Shown in pieces: positions 8,301-16,506 of a stretch of DNA of 18,012 nt (the stretch's first letter is position 1; every line of letters starts with the position of its first letter). The stretch is from an uncultured Prevotellaceae bacterium. Its GTDB lineage: Bacteria > Bacteroidota > Bacteroidia > Bacteroidales > Bacteroidaceae. The notes under the pieces are model-generated. The model was not told the DNA's origin, did no database searches, and worked only from the letters and a program-made list of their open reading frames with translations. The translations under genes and the position numbers were made by a program. The DNA lies in NCBI GenBank assembly GCA_947303695.1, contig CAMYYX010000022.1, forward strand, positions 1 to 18,012, given 5' to 3'.

Positions 8301-9014
8301 TTGTTTGGTGCAATGGAAGTAGAGACGGTACGTCCTGCAATTCCAACCGACATCTCTGTAATGAACAACATTGAGCGACTGAACAAGGAACGTGATTTGG
8401 TGGGGATTTATATGTCATCACATCCACTTGATGAGTATTCTTTTATCATCGAACACGTCTGTAACACGGATCTTGAAGAGTTGGCCGACCTAAAAAGTCT
8501 TCAGGAAAAATCGAAAATTACGTTTGCAGGAATTGTCACAGATATTACGACTGGCACAAGAGCAAAAGATGGAAAGCCTTATGGAAACGTAAAAATAGAA
8601 AGTTTCAAGAGTTCTTATACACTGAGACTCGTTGGAAAGAAATGGATGGATTTAAGACATCTGTTCAATGTCGACGAAGCCATTTATGTACAAGCTCAGG
8701 TGGTACAACCTTGGAAGACATCATCATATCTTGACCTTGTGATAACATCTGTTGACTTGTTATCAGAAGTGAAGAATCAACTGTTGGAACGGCTCACCCT
8801 TACGATTAATTTGGAAGACCTGACAACAGAACTAGCCAGCGAACTGATTGACTTGACTGAAAGGAATAAAGGCAAAACCCATCTGGAATTTGTTATCAAC
8901 GAACCTGGCGCTCGCTCCATTGAACTGAAGACTGAACGTACGATTGAAGTAAGCCAAGAATTTGCACATTACATCAATAACCACCTTGATGTGATTGCCT
9001 TACAAGTGAACTAA
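5310..9014 (+). CDS. dnaE: DNA polymerase III alpha subunit (replicative polymerase)
   Basis: This is a 1234-residue DnaE-type alpha subunit, the chromosomal replicative polymerase, and is full length (slightly longer than the 1160 residues in E. coli). The PHP domain is at the N-terminus with H8-V-H10, D41-H42-G43, E77 and H98. The polymerase catalytic aspartates are D470 and D472 (PDIDTDFDDDGR) and D634 (KMDFLG). A helix-hairpin-helix (IKGVGENAAQ) lies near residue 910, and an OB-fold of about residues 1070-1130 (ITFAGIVTDI) precedes the C-terminal clamp/tau-binding region. The PHP metal ligands appear intact, unlike E. coli DnaE, where the equivalent first motif reads HLRVH. The ATG at 5310 starts directly before the conserved HLHVHTEYS motif. 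It follows tsaE by 27 bp and precedes rnr by 20 bp. Confidence 0.97.
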   Translation: MEDFIHLHVHTEYSILDGASKIQKLIDKAIANNMRGFAITDHGNMFGVKEYFDLCNSVNETRKKDGLEPFKPIFGCEVYVAANKKEGRDKDKDSRRYHLILLAKNEQGYHNLIKLVSRAWVDGFYGKPRTDHDDLKLFHEGIICCSACIAGELPANILRDNIKAARETIEWYKDVFGDDYYIELQRHEVKDPSQFANRETFLLQQRANRVMIELAREYGVKLICTNDVHFVNEEDAEAHDHLLCLSTGKDLADPTRLVYSKQEWFKTKEEMNEIFADVPEALSNTIEIFDKCTIYNLDSDPIMPFYPIPEDFGTEEQWRKKFSKEDLYKEFTCDENGENPLSPEEGEAKIHKLGGYEKLYRIKFEADYLAKLTYEGAERIYGMPLSQEVDDRIRFELHIMKTMGFPGYFLIVQDFINAARNKLDVWVGPGRGSAAGSVVAYCLGITQINPLKYDLLFERFLNPDRISLPDIDTDFDDDGRGKVLQWVMDKYGSENCAHIITYGTMATKNSIKDVARVEKLPLDRTNQLCKAIPDRLPDDAKMNVPNAIKYTPLLQEAEFSPDPREANTIKYAKALEGTVRNIGIHACGFIICRDPISDHVPISTAEDPDFPGIKTAVTQYDGHVIETTGLIKMDFLGLKTLSEQKEAVKNVKLTRGIDVDLAHIPIDDELTYQLYQKGQTIGTFQFESPGMQKYLRELKPTVFEDLIAMNALYRPGPMEKIPNFIARKHGLEEIKYDIPVMEKYLKDTYGITVYQEQVMLLSRQLANFTRGESDALRKAMGKKKKKIVDAMKPKFIEGGKKNGHDEATLEKIWGEWEKFASYAFNKSHAACYSWVAYQTAYLKAHYPAEFMAALLTRRRDDIKEITKLMDECKSMGIATLGPDINESFVNFGVNQKGEIRFGLAAIKGVGENAAQSIINERMQNGPFKDFFDVFERISFSSLNRKALECLIWSGAFDSFNVPRELFFSGSVNNEPFLDTLIRYGNKYQADQSEASFGLFGAMEVETVRPAIPTDISVMNNIERLNKERDLVGIYMSSHPLDEYSFIIEHVCNTDLEELADLKSLQEKSKITFAGIVTDITTGTRAKDGKPYGNVKIESFKSSYTLRLVGKKWMDLRHLFNVDEAIYVQAQVVQPWKTSSYLDLVITSVDLLSEVKNQLLERLTLTINLEDLTTELASELIDLTERNKGKTHLEFVINEPGARSIELKTERTIEVSQEFAHYINNHLDVIALQVN

Positions 9015-9034
9015 CTTTAACATTATACTTATAT

Positions 9035-11221
9035 ATGACACGTTCTAAACTTAACAAGAAACAACTGAAAGAGAAAGTGGTTCTATCAAGTCGTCCACGG
9101 GAGACATTCACACTCAAACAATTATTTAATGCGTTACGGCTTACGACTCATCCGCTGAAAATACTTTGTGTAGATGTCCTTAACGAATTAATCGATGAAG
9201 ATCAGATATTCCGCAACTATGATGGGGAGATTGCTTATAATGGTAAGACCAAGCAGGTTGCTGAGGGTGTGTTCCGTTGTTTGGGACGACGTCGTAATCT
9301 CGTCGAGACAACAGACGGTTTGTCTGTATTTATTCATGATGATGATACCCTTCACGCGTTGAATGGCGATAAAGTCAAGGTGACGATATTTGCCAGTCGC
9401 AAGAAATCCGATCGACTGAATGGTGAAATCATCGAAATCCTCGAACGTAGCAACAAACCAATCGTAGGTGTATTGCAGATAAACCATGGAGTTGCTTTTC
9501 TGATTCATCCAGACGGTTCGTTACCATACGATGTGTTCATTCCTGAGAGTCAGTTGAAAGGAGGAAAGAACGGAGACAAGGCATTGGTGCAAATCATCGA
9601 TTGGCCAGAGAATACTCGCAATCCAATCGGTGTGGTCAAAGATATATTCGGTAAGGAAGGCGAGAACGAGACAGAGATGCATGCCATCCTTGCGGAGTAT
9701 GGATTGCCTTACACCTATCCCAAAGAAGTAGAACGTTATGCTGACAAGATTAGTGACATCATTTCTGCAGAAGAATTGGCTAAACGTGAGGACTTCCGCA
9801 ACGTGACGACCTTCACCATCGACCCACGCGATGCAAAAGACTTCGATGATGCCCTCTCGATCCGTCCTTTGGAAAAAGGCCATTATGAGGTAGGCGTTCA
9901 TATTGCCGATGTATCTCATTACGTATTGGAAGGTTCTGTCATAGACAAAGAAGCGCAACAGCGAGGCACTTCTGTCTATCTCGTCGATCGTACCATCCCG
10001 ATGTTACCAGAACGACTCTGTAACTATATTTGTTCATTGCGTCCTGATGAAGACAAATTAGCATTTTCTGTCATCTTCGACATGGATGAAGATGCAAAAG
10101 TCTATAGTTCACGTATTGTTCATACCGTTATTCGAAGCAATCGCCGTTTTGTGTATGAGGAAGTACAAGATATCCTTGAACAGAATGGTGAAGCTGATGA
10201 TATAGAAGGACATATTCCTGTGGCAAAGAACAAACGGACGGGTGAATATTGTAACGAACTTATTACCCTCAACAGGATGGCTCACAAACTGAAGGCAAAC
10301 CGAATGTACACAGGTGCCATTGATTTCGATCGCGAAGAGATACGTTTCGAAATCGATGAGAAAGGTAAGCCGATCAGTGTCTATTTCAAGGTAGCCAAAG
10401 ATGCCAATAAGTTGGTAGAGGAATTTATGTTGTTGGCCAATCGCACCGTAGCTGAGAGTGTTGGTAAAGTAAAGAAAGGACAAAAAGCCAAAGTACTCCC
10501 TTATCGTGTTCATGACCTGCCCGATCCAGGAAAACTCGATAATCTCGCTCAGTTTGTGAAGCGGTTCAAGTACAACATCATCACACAAGGATCACAGACC
10601 GAAGTGGCAAAAAGCATTAATAAACTGCTGATGGATGTTCGTGGTGATAAGATTCAGAACCTCGTAGAAAACGTATCACTTCGTGCGATGATGAAGGCGA
10701 AATATAGCACTCACAACATAGGCCACTACGGTTTGGCATTTGATTACTACACTCACTTCACCTCTCCTATACGTCGTTATCCCGACCTAATGGTTCATCG
10801 TCTCCTGACACGTTATGCAGAAGGAGGTGCTAGTGCAAGCCAGAAAAAGTATGAGGGGTTGTGTGAACACAGTTCAGCTATGGAGCAATTAGCCACCGCT
10901 GCTGAACGTGCTTCCATCAAGTACAAACAGGTAGAGTATATGAGCGAACGACTTGGCGAAGAATACGATGCGAAAATCAGCGGTGTTACTGAGGCTGGTA
11001 TCTATGCAGAAATCAACGAGAACCACTGCGAAGGTTTCATTGCCGTACGTTTCCTTGCCTCAGACGAAACGTTCGACTTCGACGACAAGAGCTACTGCCT
11101 CATTGGCCGGAAGTCTCACCACCGCTTCTCAATTGGTGATGAGATACGCATCAAAGTAGCAAGGGCAAATTTATTCCACAAGACTCTCGACTTCGATTTT
11201 ATCAAGAAATATAGCAAGTAA
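9035..11221 (+). CDS. rnr: Ribonuclease R, 3'-to-5' exoribonuclease
   Basis: This 728-residue RNase R degrades structured RNA processively from the 3' end and takes part in rRNA and mRNA quality control in the cytoplasm. Domains in order are an N-terminal helix-turn-helix-like segment (about 20-70), two cold-shock/OB folds, the RNB catalytic domain and a C-terminal S1 domain (about 650-720). The RNB metal-binding aspartates are D263, D269, D271 and D272 (DPRDAKDFDDA), equivalent to D201, D207, D209 and D210 of E. coli RNase II. The second motif is SPIRRYP (577-583) with R580. It is shorter than the 813 residues of E. coli RNase R because it lacks the long Lys-rich tail after S1. It follows dnaE by 20 bp, and the DUF4861 gene starts 4 bp after its stop. 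RNase II is the alternative name, but the N-terminal domain and length favour RNase R. Confidence 0.95.
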   Translation: MTRSKLNKKQLKEKVVLSSRPRETFTLKQLFNALRLTTHPLKILCVDVLNELIDEDQIFRNYDGEIAYNGKTKQVAEGVFRCLGRRRNLVETTDGLSVFIHDDDTLHALNGDKVKVTIFASRKKSDRLNGEIIEILERSNKPIVGVLQINHGVAFLIHPDGSLPYDVFIPESQLKGGKNGDKALVQIIDWPENTRNPIGVVKDIFGKEGENETEMHAILAEYGLPYTYPKEVERYADKISDIISAEELAKREDFRNVTTFTIDPRDAKDFDDALSIRPLEKGHYEVGVHIADVSHYVLEGSVIDKEAQQRGTSVYLVDRTIPMLPERLCNYICSLRPDEDKLAFSVIFDMDEDAKVYSSRIVHTVIRSNRRFVYEEVQDILEQNGEADDIEGHIPVAKNKRTGEYCNELITLNRMAHKLKANRMYTGAIDFDREEIRFEIDEKGKPISVYFKVAKDANKLVEEFMLLANRTVAESVGKVKKGQKAKVLPYRVHDLPDPGKLDNLAQFVKRFKYNIITQGSQTEVAKSINKLLMDVRGDKIQNLVENVSLRAMMKAKYSTHNIGHYGLAFDYYTHFTSPIRRYPDLMVHRLLTRYAEGGASASQKKYEGLCEHSSAMEQLATAAERASIKYKQVEYMSERLGEEYDAKISGVTEAGIYAEINENHCEGFIAVRFLASDETFDFDDKSYCLIGRKSHHRFSIGDEIRIKVARANLFHKTLDFDFIKKYSK

Positions 11222-11225
11222 AACC

Positions 11226-12482
11226 ATGAAACATCTTCTCGTTCTCGCTGCTACGTTTTGTGCAGCCACATCCCTTTGGGCAGTTGACAAAGCAACCATC
11301 ATCGTTAGCAATTCTCTCAACACACCACGAAGTAACGAATTGGTCGAGGTTGATGTTAAACTGGTGCAGGATAAACTCGATGGAATCACGGCTTTCTACA
11401 TCACAGATGCGGATGGCAAGGAAATCCCCAGTCAATTAACTTATGACGGAAAAGTGATTTTCCCCGTAGGGGTACCTGCCAAGGGTAAGTCCATCTACTA
11501 TGCCAAGAAAGGTCAGCCATCTAAATACGAACCACAAGTCTTTGGTCGCCAGTTCCCAGAACGAGTGGACGACATCGCTTGGGAAAACGATCGTGTAGCC
11601 TTTCGCTGCTACGGACCAGCACTACAGCGTAACGGAGAACGTGCATGGGGCTATGACGTATGGAACAAACGCACATCAAAACTAATCGTAGAGGCACGTT
11701 ATGCCAGCGAACTCAATCCTGACATGCAACGAGCAATCAGTAAACTACGCAGTATTGGCAAAGATGATCTTGCCGACGATGTCTACAATGCCATCAGTTA
11801 TCATGTGGATCACGGAAACGGTATGGATTGTTACAAGGTTGGCCCTACACTTGGATGCGGCACAACTGCACTCATTGTAGGTGACAACATCGTCTATCCA
11901 CGCTGTTATAAGACCTATGAAATCCTCGACTGCGGCCCACTTCGTTTTACTGTCAAACTCATTTACGGAACTGAAAAGATCGATGGAATGGAGGTTTTTG
12001 AGACTCGCATCATTAGTCTTGATGCAGGTTCCCACCTCAACAAGGCCATCGTCAGCTACGAAGGTCTGACCAAGGAGATGCCAGTAGCTGTTGGTATCGT
12101 TATACATAACGAAAACCCTAATGCGTATGTGCTGAACAAAGATGACGGATATATGGGATATGAAGACCTTGGCGACCCCACACAATACAAAGAGAAATAT
12201 CGTGCCACTCAAAACCAAGACTTCGGAAAAATCTATGTTGGCACCGTCTTCCCTCAACCCATCAAAGAGATGAAGTTCAAATCCGAGAACGGTCTTCCAG
12301 GAGCTAACGGCCATATTTTGGCCATTTCAGCGATAAAGGCGAACACATCTCTCACCTATTATTTCGGCTCAGGATGGGATCGCAACGAAGAAACCAATAT
12401 CTATTCCCTCAATACATGGGAAGCCTACCTCAATCAATTTGCCCATCAAGCTAAAACTCCGCTCAAAATAACTGTGAAATAA
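11226..12482 (+). CDS. Secreted DUF4861 family protein, probably carbohydrate-related
   Basis: This 418-residue protein has a Sec signal peptide (MKHLLVLAATFCAATSLWA, likely cleaved before VDK) and no lipobox, so it is expected in the periplasm or outside the cell. I assign it to DUF4861 from conserved blocks: DDIAWENDRVAFRCYGPALQ, ERAWGYDVWNKR, the His/Asp-rich motif YHVDHGNGMDCYKVGPTLG, and GSGWDRN near the C-terminus. The Trp, His, Asp and Tyr clusters suggest a beta-sandwich fold with a sugar-binding or catalytic cleft. As far as I know, the family is biochemically uncharacterised but common in Bacteroidota near pectin and other polysaccharide-degradation genes. It starts 4 bp after rnr and ends 13 bp before an HTCS sensor, so the two very likely work together. 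Catalysis versus binding cannot be decided from the sequence. Confidence 0.8.
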   Translation: MKHLLVLAATFCAATSLWAVDKATIIVSNSLNTPRSNELVEVDVKLVQDKLDGITAFYITDADGKEIPSQLTYDGKVIFPVGVPAKGKSIYYAKKGQPSKYEPQVFGRQFPERVDDIAWENDRVAFRCYGPALQRNGERAWGYDVWNKRTSKLIVEARYASELNPDMQRAISKLRSIGKDDLADDVYNAISYHVDHGNGMDCYKVGPTLGCGTTALIVGDNIVYPRCYKTYEILDCGPLRFTVKLIYGTEKIDGMEVFETRIISLDAGSHLNKAIVSYEGLTKEMPVAVGIVIHNENPNAYVLNKDDGYMGYEDLGDPTQYKEKYRATQNQDFGKIYVGTVFPQPIKEMKFKSENGLPGANGHILAISAIKANTSLTYYFGSGWDRNEETNIYSLNTWEAYLNQFAHQAKTPLKITVK

Positions 12483-12495
12483 TAACGAACTCATT

Positions 12496-15400
12496 ATGCA
12501 ACGACCTCGTCCATTATCATTTTTTTGTTTAATACTGTTGTACCTGTTAATGGGTCTCACTGCTGTTGCTCAGATTCCGAATATCTTTATTTCAGATATG
12601 CCTAATCTGAGTAAATTGCCAGTTAAGGAAGTGACAGCCATCTGTCAGGACAAGGAAGGTTATATGTGGTATGGTACGAGCGACGGACTATGTCGAGATG
12701 ACGGTTATAATATCCGAGTACTGCGTTCCGACTTTCACACACCAGGAGTTTTGGCACGTAACCACGTCAACAATATCGCAGTTGACGACAACGGTCATAT
12801 CTGGTTCAGTACGAGGAAAGGTATCTATATTCTCGACAAACACACATTTAAGGTATGGCCGCTTACCATTGACAATTTCGACCAAGCTCCTTATGCCTTA
12901 ATCTGTCACACAAAGGATGACCACATCTGGATTGGTGGCTTCAATATGCTGTATGAATTCAACAGTGACTGCGAACTAATTGAAAAACGTGAATTGAAGG
13001 CAGGTGTGGCAATGTTTTACGAAGACAGTCGCTCAAACCTGTTTATGGCAGTATTTGATGACGGCATCTATTGCAAGCCCGCGGGTACAAACGACTTTCA
13101 TCTGGTAGTTCCTAACATCGTCCCCAACTGCATGACAGAGGATCACAGGACAGGAGGATATCTATTTAGTCAAGATGGTTTATTCGAGATGGTTCCTGAC
13201 CCAGGGAACAAACAACCTGTGTCTCACTATACGCTCACAAGACTTCCAAAGCCAAAAGACGAGACAGGACGTGAAGTGCCTTTCTTCACACGCATTGTTC
13301 AAGATGATCACATGCATTACACATGGTTGATGTCGTATTATCGTGGTCTTTTTGTTCTTGATGAGGAAGGCCATCAGGTGGAATTACCGGCCAACCTGCG
13401 CCAGCACAACAGTAGCACCATGAATTGTCTGTATAAAGACCACATGGGGAGGTTATGGATTTCTGGGTTTAATACGGGTTGTCAGGTGATCAGCTGGAAC
13501 GAGGAAGGTATTTCAGGAATTGATATGGGTGCTTTCCAACGTCAGACAGGATTAGTTCCTGCCGTCATGCAGCTATATAAAGATGCTGACAATGTATACT
13601 GGATCTATCAGGACCGCAGAGGATTGTATCTATATAATCCTCAAACGGAAACTGTATCACACTATTTTGACAATCCCGAATTAAGACCTTTTGCACTCTA
13701 TCAAATCCGATGCATCACACCGTCTCACGAGCCTAACATGATATGGGTGGCATATTATGGTAACCGTATTGTCTGTCTGCAACGCCAGGGGATGCAATTC
13801 CATTTGACGAAGTCTTTCACTTTGGATGATTACTCCAATGATTCCGGTGAAATCGATTGTATGGAAGAGGACAGCAAAGGGAATCTTTGGATTGGAGCAC
13901 AAAACGGAACGTTCAGATATAACATCAACAGCGGAACAGCCAGCCAGATTACCGAAGTTGAGGGACAAGTAGCTTCAATTGAGGTGTTACCCAACAATCA
14001 GGTGTGGTTTGCCATGAAGGACGGAGGGCTAATTCGTTACAACAAACAAAAGTCGGAAAAGATAGAAACAACGTTTGGCATCAACACCTTTGCTGATGAC
14101 GGACAAGGCCATCTATGGATTGCGTCGTCAGAAGGCGAAATCATCAGATACGACATCAATGAACGCACTTTTACGGACTTCACCACTACTTGTGGAATGG
14201 AAGGAAACGTCATCAACGACATCCTCGCAGACAGTAAAGGCAACGTTTGGATTATCTCCAACCAGCAGATACGCATCTTCGACCAGCAGACAAGTGCTTT
14301 GCGTAACATCTCGACAGCTGACGAAAATGTGGAGATGCAACGTTTCTTACCACATGCTGTGTATTACGACAAAAAGTCGCAGATGGTCTATTTAGGTGGC
14401 ATACCTGGCATCACAACTGTCAGCACATCCATCATGCAAAGAAAACGTCGCATGCCTTTCAATTCTTCTTATGTAGAGACGAAGGTGCACATCACAGATA
14501 TCCGTTCAGCCAATAACAGCATCTGGTTTGACTCGCTACGTCATCAAAATGCATTCATTCTCTATCCTGAAGACCATAATATCGAAATCAGCTTCTCCAA
14601 CCTCAATATCCTGAACACGGCCACCACTCGCTATGCCTACAGATTACTGGGACTGAGCGACGAATGGATTTATCTTGTGCCTGGCAAGAACGAAGCCACC
14701 TATAATAACCTGCCTAAGGGCAGCTATACCTTCCAGGTCAAGACGATGGACGAGAATGGTATGTGGAATGCAAAATACACAGAACTGGATATCTATCGCG
14801 AGCCAGCATGGTATGAGACGTTTCTTGCCTATCTCTGTTACATCCTGTTAGGACTCTCGTTGCTGCTGTATATTGCCTATCGCTATCAGCAACGTGTCAA
14901 ACAACGCAACGAGAAGAAGATGGCCGAGCAGTTGGTTCAGACCAAACTGAGCTATTTCACGAACATCTCGCACGAGTTGCTGACACCTCTTGCCGTTATA
15001 TCGAGCATCAACGAAAGCATAGAGCCTACAGATGTGAAACAGGAAGAGAAACAGATGCTGATAAGTTCAAACATCTCACGCCTGAAACATCTGCTGCAAC
15101 AGATATTGGACTTCCGTAAGGTAGAGACAGGAAACCTGAAACTCTACGTTGAACAAGGCAACCTCAGTCAGTTGATTGACCAACGTTGTAAGGAGAGTTT
15201 CATCCCGTTGGCACAAAGTAAAAACATACAGATCAACATCGAGAAACCCTTTGAGGATATCATTGGCTATTTCGACGTAGACAAAATAGACAAGGTGCTC
15301 TTCAATCTCGTTTCGAATGCTATCAAGTATTCAAATTCCAACACGAAAGTCACAATCCGCCTTCAGATGCTCGACTCACAGATCGTAAGTATCGCAGTGG

Positions 15401-16470
15401 TAGATGAAGGCTTTGGAATCGACTCGCGTGACCTGCAGAAGATATTCAGTCCATTCTACATCTCGCAACCGATGGCCCGAGGACGCGTTAATCTGACCTC
15501 GAACGGTATTGGATTGTCGCTAACCAAAGATTTGATTGAGCTCCATCATGGGTCAATCCAGGTACAGAGCCAGCGTGGACATGGTTCGACGTTCACCATC
15601 CAGTTCCCAATCAACTATGAGGCCTATTCTTCGCACGAAATCAAAGATAGGCAGCAAGATGAACAGATAGGCCTGCTGAAGAAAGAGATATCTCAAATGC
15701 ATATCAATCGTCATCCTGCAACAGACCTATCACTACTCATTGTGGAGGATAATGTCGATATGCTGACAGCCCTCGACGAATTGCTTTCAAAACAATACCA
15801 CACATTTACGGCTACCAATGGTCGCGAAGCACTGGAGGTTGTCAAGCAACATCCTGAGCTGCAGTTTATTGTGTCGGACATCAGTATGCCCGATATGGAC
15901 GGACTCACATTGTGTCGCGAGTTGAAAAGCGACATCAACACCAGTCACATGATTATTGTGATGCTCACAGCCATGATATCGAGCGAAAACCAAGTGGAGT
16001 CATACAATGCAGGAGCAGATGCCTACCTACCCAAACCATTCGAATCCAAAGTGCTGAATGCCCTGCTCACCAACTTGTGGAACCAACGTCAATCTCGTCA
16101 GCAGGCATTCCGCAAAAATCCTGATACCCTGTCGACAAGCGAACTGGAACTGACTGACATCGACCAAGAGTTTATCGAAAAGGCCATCACGGTTGTTCAG
16201 CAGAACATCAGCAGCCCACAACTCGATGTCGAGTTTCTGGCATCTGAACTCTGTATGAGTCGTTCGACATTGACCCGCAAGCTACGTTCTGTCACAGGCG
16301 ACACACCGCTCGACTTCATCAAATCTGTGAAGCTGAAACACGCCTATCGTTTGCTCCAGCAGCATCGTTATTCTGTCATCGAGGTCATCGAAGCAGTAGG
16401 ATATAACGACCGGCACACATTCAGCCAGTCCTTCAAAGACATGTTTGGTGTCACACCCAGCAAGGTATGA
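12496..16470 (+). CDS. Hybrid two-component system (HTCS) sensor/AraC regulator
   Basis: This 1324-residue one-protein signalling system is of the type that controls polysaccharide utilisation in Bacteroidota. A signal peptide (about 1-25, ending VAQ) leads into a periplasmic sensor made of Reg_prop beta-propeller blades, with repeats such as GYMWYGTSDGLCRDDGY, GHIWFSTRKGI, GNLWIGAQNG and GNVWIISNQ, to about residue 690. A Y_Y_Y domain (690-770) and one membrane segment (776-795) follow. The cytoplasmic part has HisKA with H826 (SHELLTP), HATPase with N937/N941, D970-x-G-x-G and the NGIG loop (1003-1006), a receiver with E1084-D1085, phospho-acceptor D1128, T1158 and K1180, and an AraC-type HTH (about 1225-1324). 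All key residues are present, so it should be active. By analogy it would sense an oligosaccharide and activate nearby genes, but no SusC/D or hydrolase is visible. Its neighbour, DUF4861, is the only candidate target in view. Confidence 0.95.
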   Translation: MQRPRPLSFFCLILLYLLMGLTAVAQIPNIFISDMPNLSKLPVKEVTAICQDKEGYMWYGTSDGLCRDDGYNIRVLRSDFHTPGVLARNHVNNIAVDDNGHIWFSTRKGIYILDKHTFKVWPLTIDNFDQAPYALICHTKDDHIWIGGFNMLYEFNSDCELIEKRELKAGVAMFYEDSRSNLFMAVFDDGIYCKPAGTNDFHLVVPNIVPNCMTEDHRTGGYLFSQDGLFEMVPDPGNKQPVSHYTLTRLPKPKDETGREVPFFTRIVQDDHMHYTWLMSYYRGLFVLDEEGHQVELPANLRQHNSSTMNCLYKDHMGRLWISGFNTGCQVISWNEEGISGIDMGAFQRQTGLVPAVMQLYKDADNVYWIYQDRRGLYLYNPQTETVSHYFDNPELRPFALYQIRCITPSHEPNMIWVAYYGNRIVCLQRQGMQFHLTKSFTLDDYSNDSGEIDCMEEDSKGNLWIGAQNGTFRYNINSGTASQITEVEGQVASIEVLPNNQVWFAMKDGGLIRYNKQKSEKIETTFGINTFADDGQGHLWIASSEGEIIRYDINERTFTDFTTTCGMEGNVINDILADSKGNVWIISNQQIRIFDQQTSALRNISTADENVEMQRFLPHAVYYDKKSQMVYLGGIPGITTVSTSIMQRKRRMPFNSSYVETKVHITDIRSANNSIWFDSLRHQNAFILYPEDHNIEISFSNLNILNTATTRYAYRLLGLSDEWIYLVPGKNEATYNNLPKGSYTFQVKTMDENGMWNAKYTELDIYREPAWYETFLAYLCYILLGLSLLLYIAYRYQQRVKQRNEKKMAEQLVQTKLSYFTNISHELLTPLAVISSINESIEPTDVKQEEKQMLISSNISRLKHLLQQILDFRKVETGNLKLYVEQGNLSQLIDQRCKESFIPLAQSKNIQINIEKPFEDIIGYFDVDKIDKVLFNLVSNAIKYSNSNTKVTIRLQMLDSQIVSIAVVDEGFGIDSRDLQKIFSPFYISQPMARGRVNLTSNGIGLSLTKDLIELHHGSIQVQSQRGHGSTFTIQFPINYEAYSSHEIKDRQQDEQIGLLKKEISQMHINRHPATDLSLLIVEDNVDMLTALDELLSKQYHTFTATNGREALEVVKQHPELQFIVSDISMPDMDGLTLCRELKSDINTSHMIIVMLTAMISSENQVESYNAGADAYLPKPFESKVLNALLTNLWNQRQSRQQAFRKNPDTLSTSELELTDIDQEFIEKAITVVQQNISSPQLDVEFLASELCMSRSTLTRKLRSVTGDTPLDFIKSVKLKHAYRLLQQHRYSVIEVIEAVGYNDRHTFSQSFKDMFGVTPSKV

Positions 16471-16479
16471 CACCAAACA
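16442..16479. terminator. Hairpin spanning the HTCS stop codon, between convergent genes
   Basis: TGTTTGGTGTCA (16442-16453) and TGACACCAAACA (16468-16479) form a perfect 12-bp inverted repeat with a 14-nt loop. The left arm encodes part of the conserved AraC-domain tail (FGVTP), and the right arm begins with the HTCS stop codon itself. It lies 27 bp from the end of the convergent asd gene, so it could terminate both transcripts. There is no clean T run on either side, so intrinsic termination is probable but not certain. Confidence 0.5.
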
Positions 16480-16506
16480 CATATCTATTATTAAGAGAGC
16501 TAACAG

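Noticed and set aside
11745..12314. 189-codon minus-strand open frame inside the DUF4861 gene
   Set aside because: It lies wholly antisense to a gene with clear family motifs, has no promoter or recognisable domain, and is a typical shadow frame.
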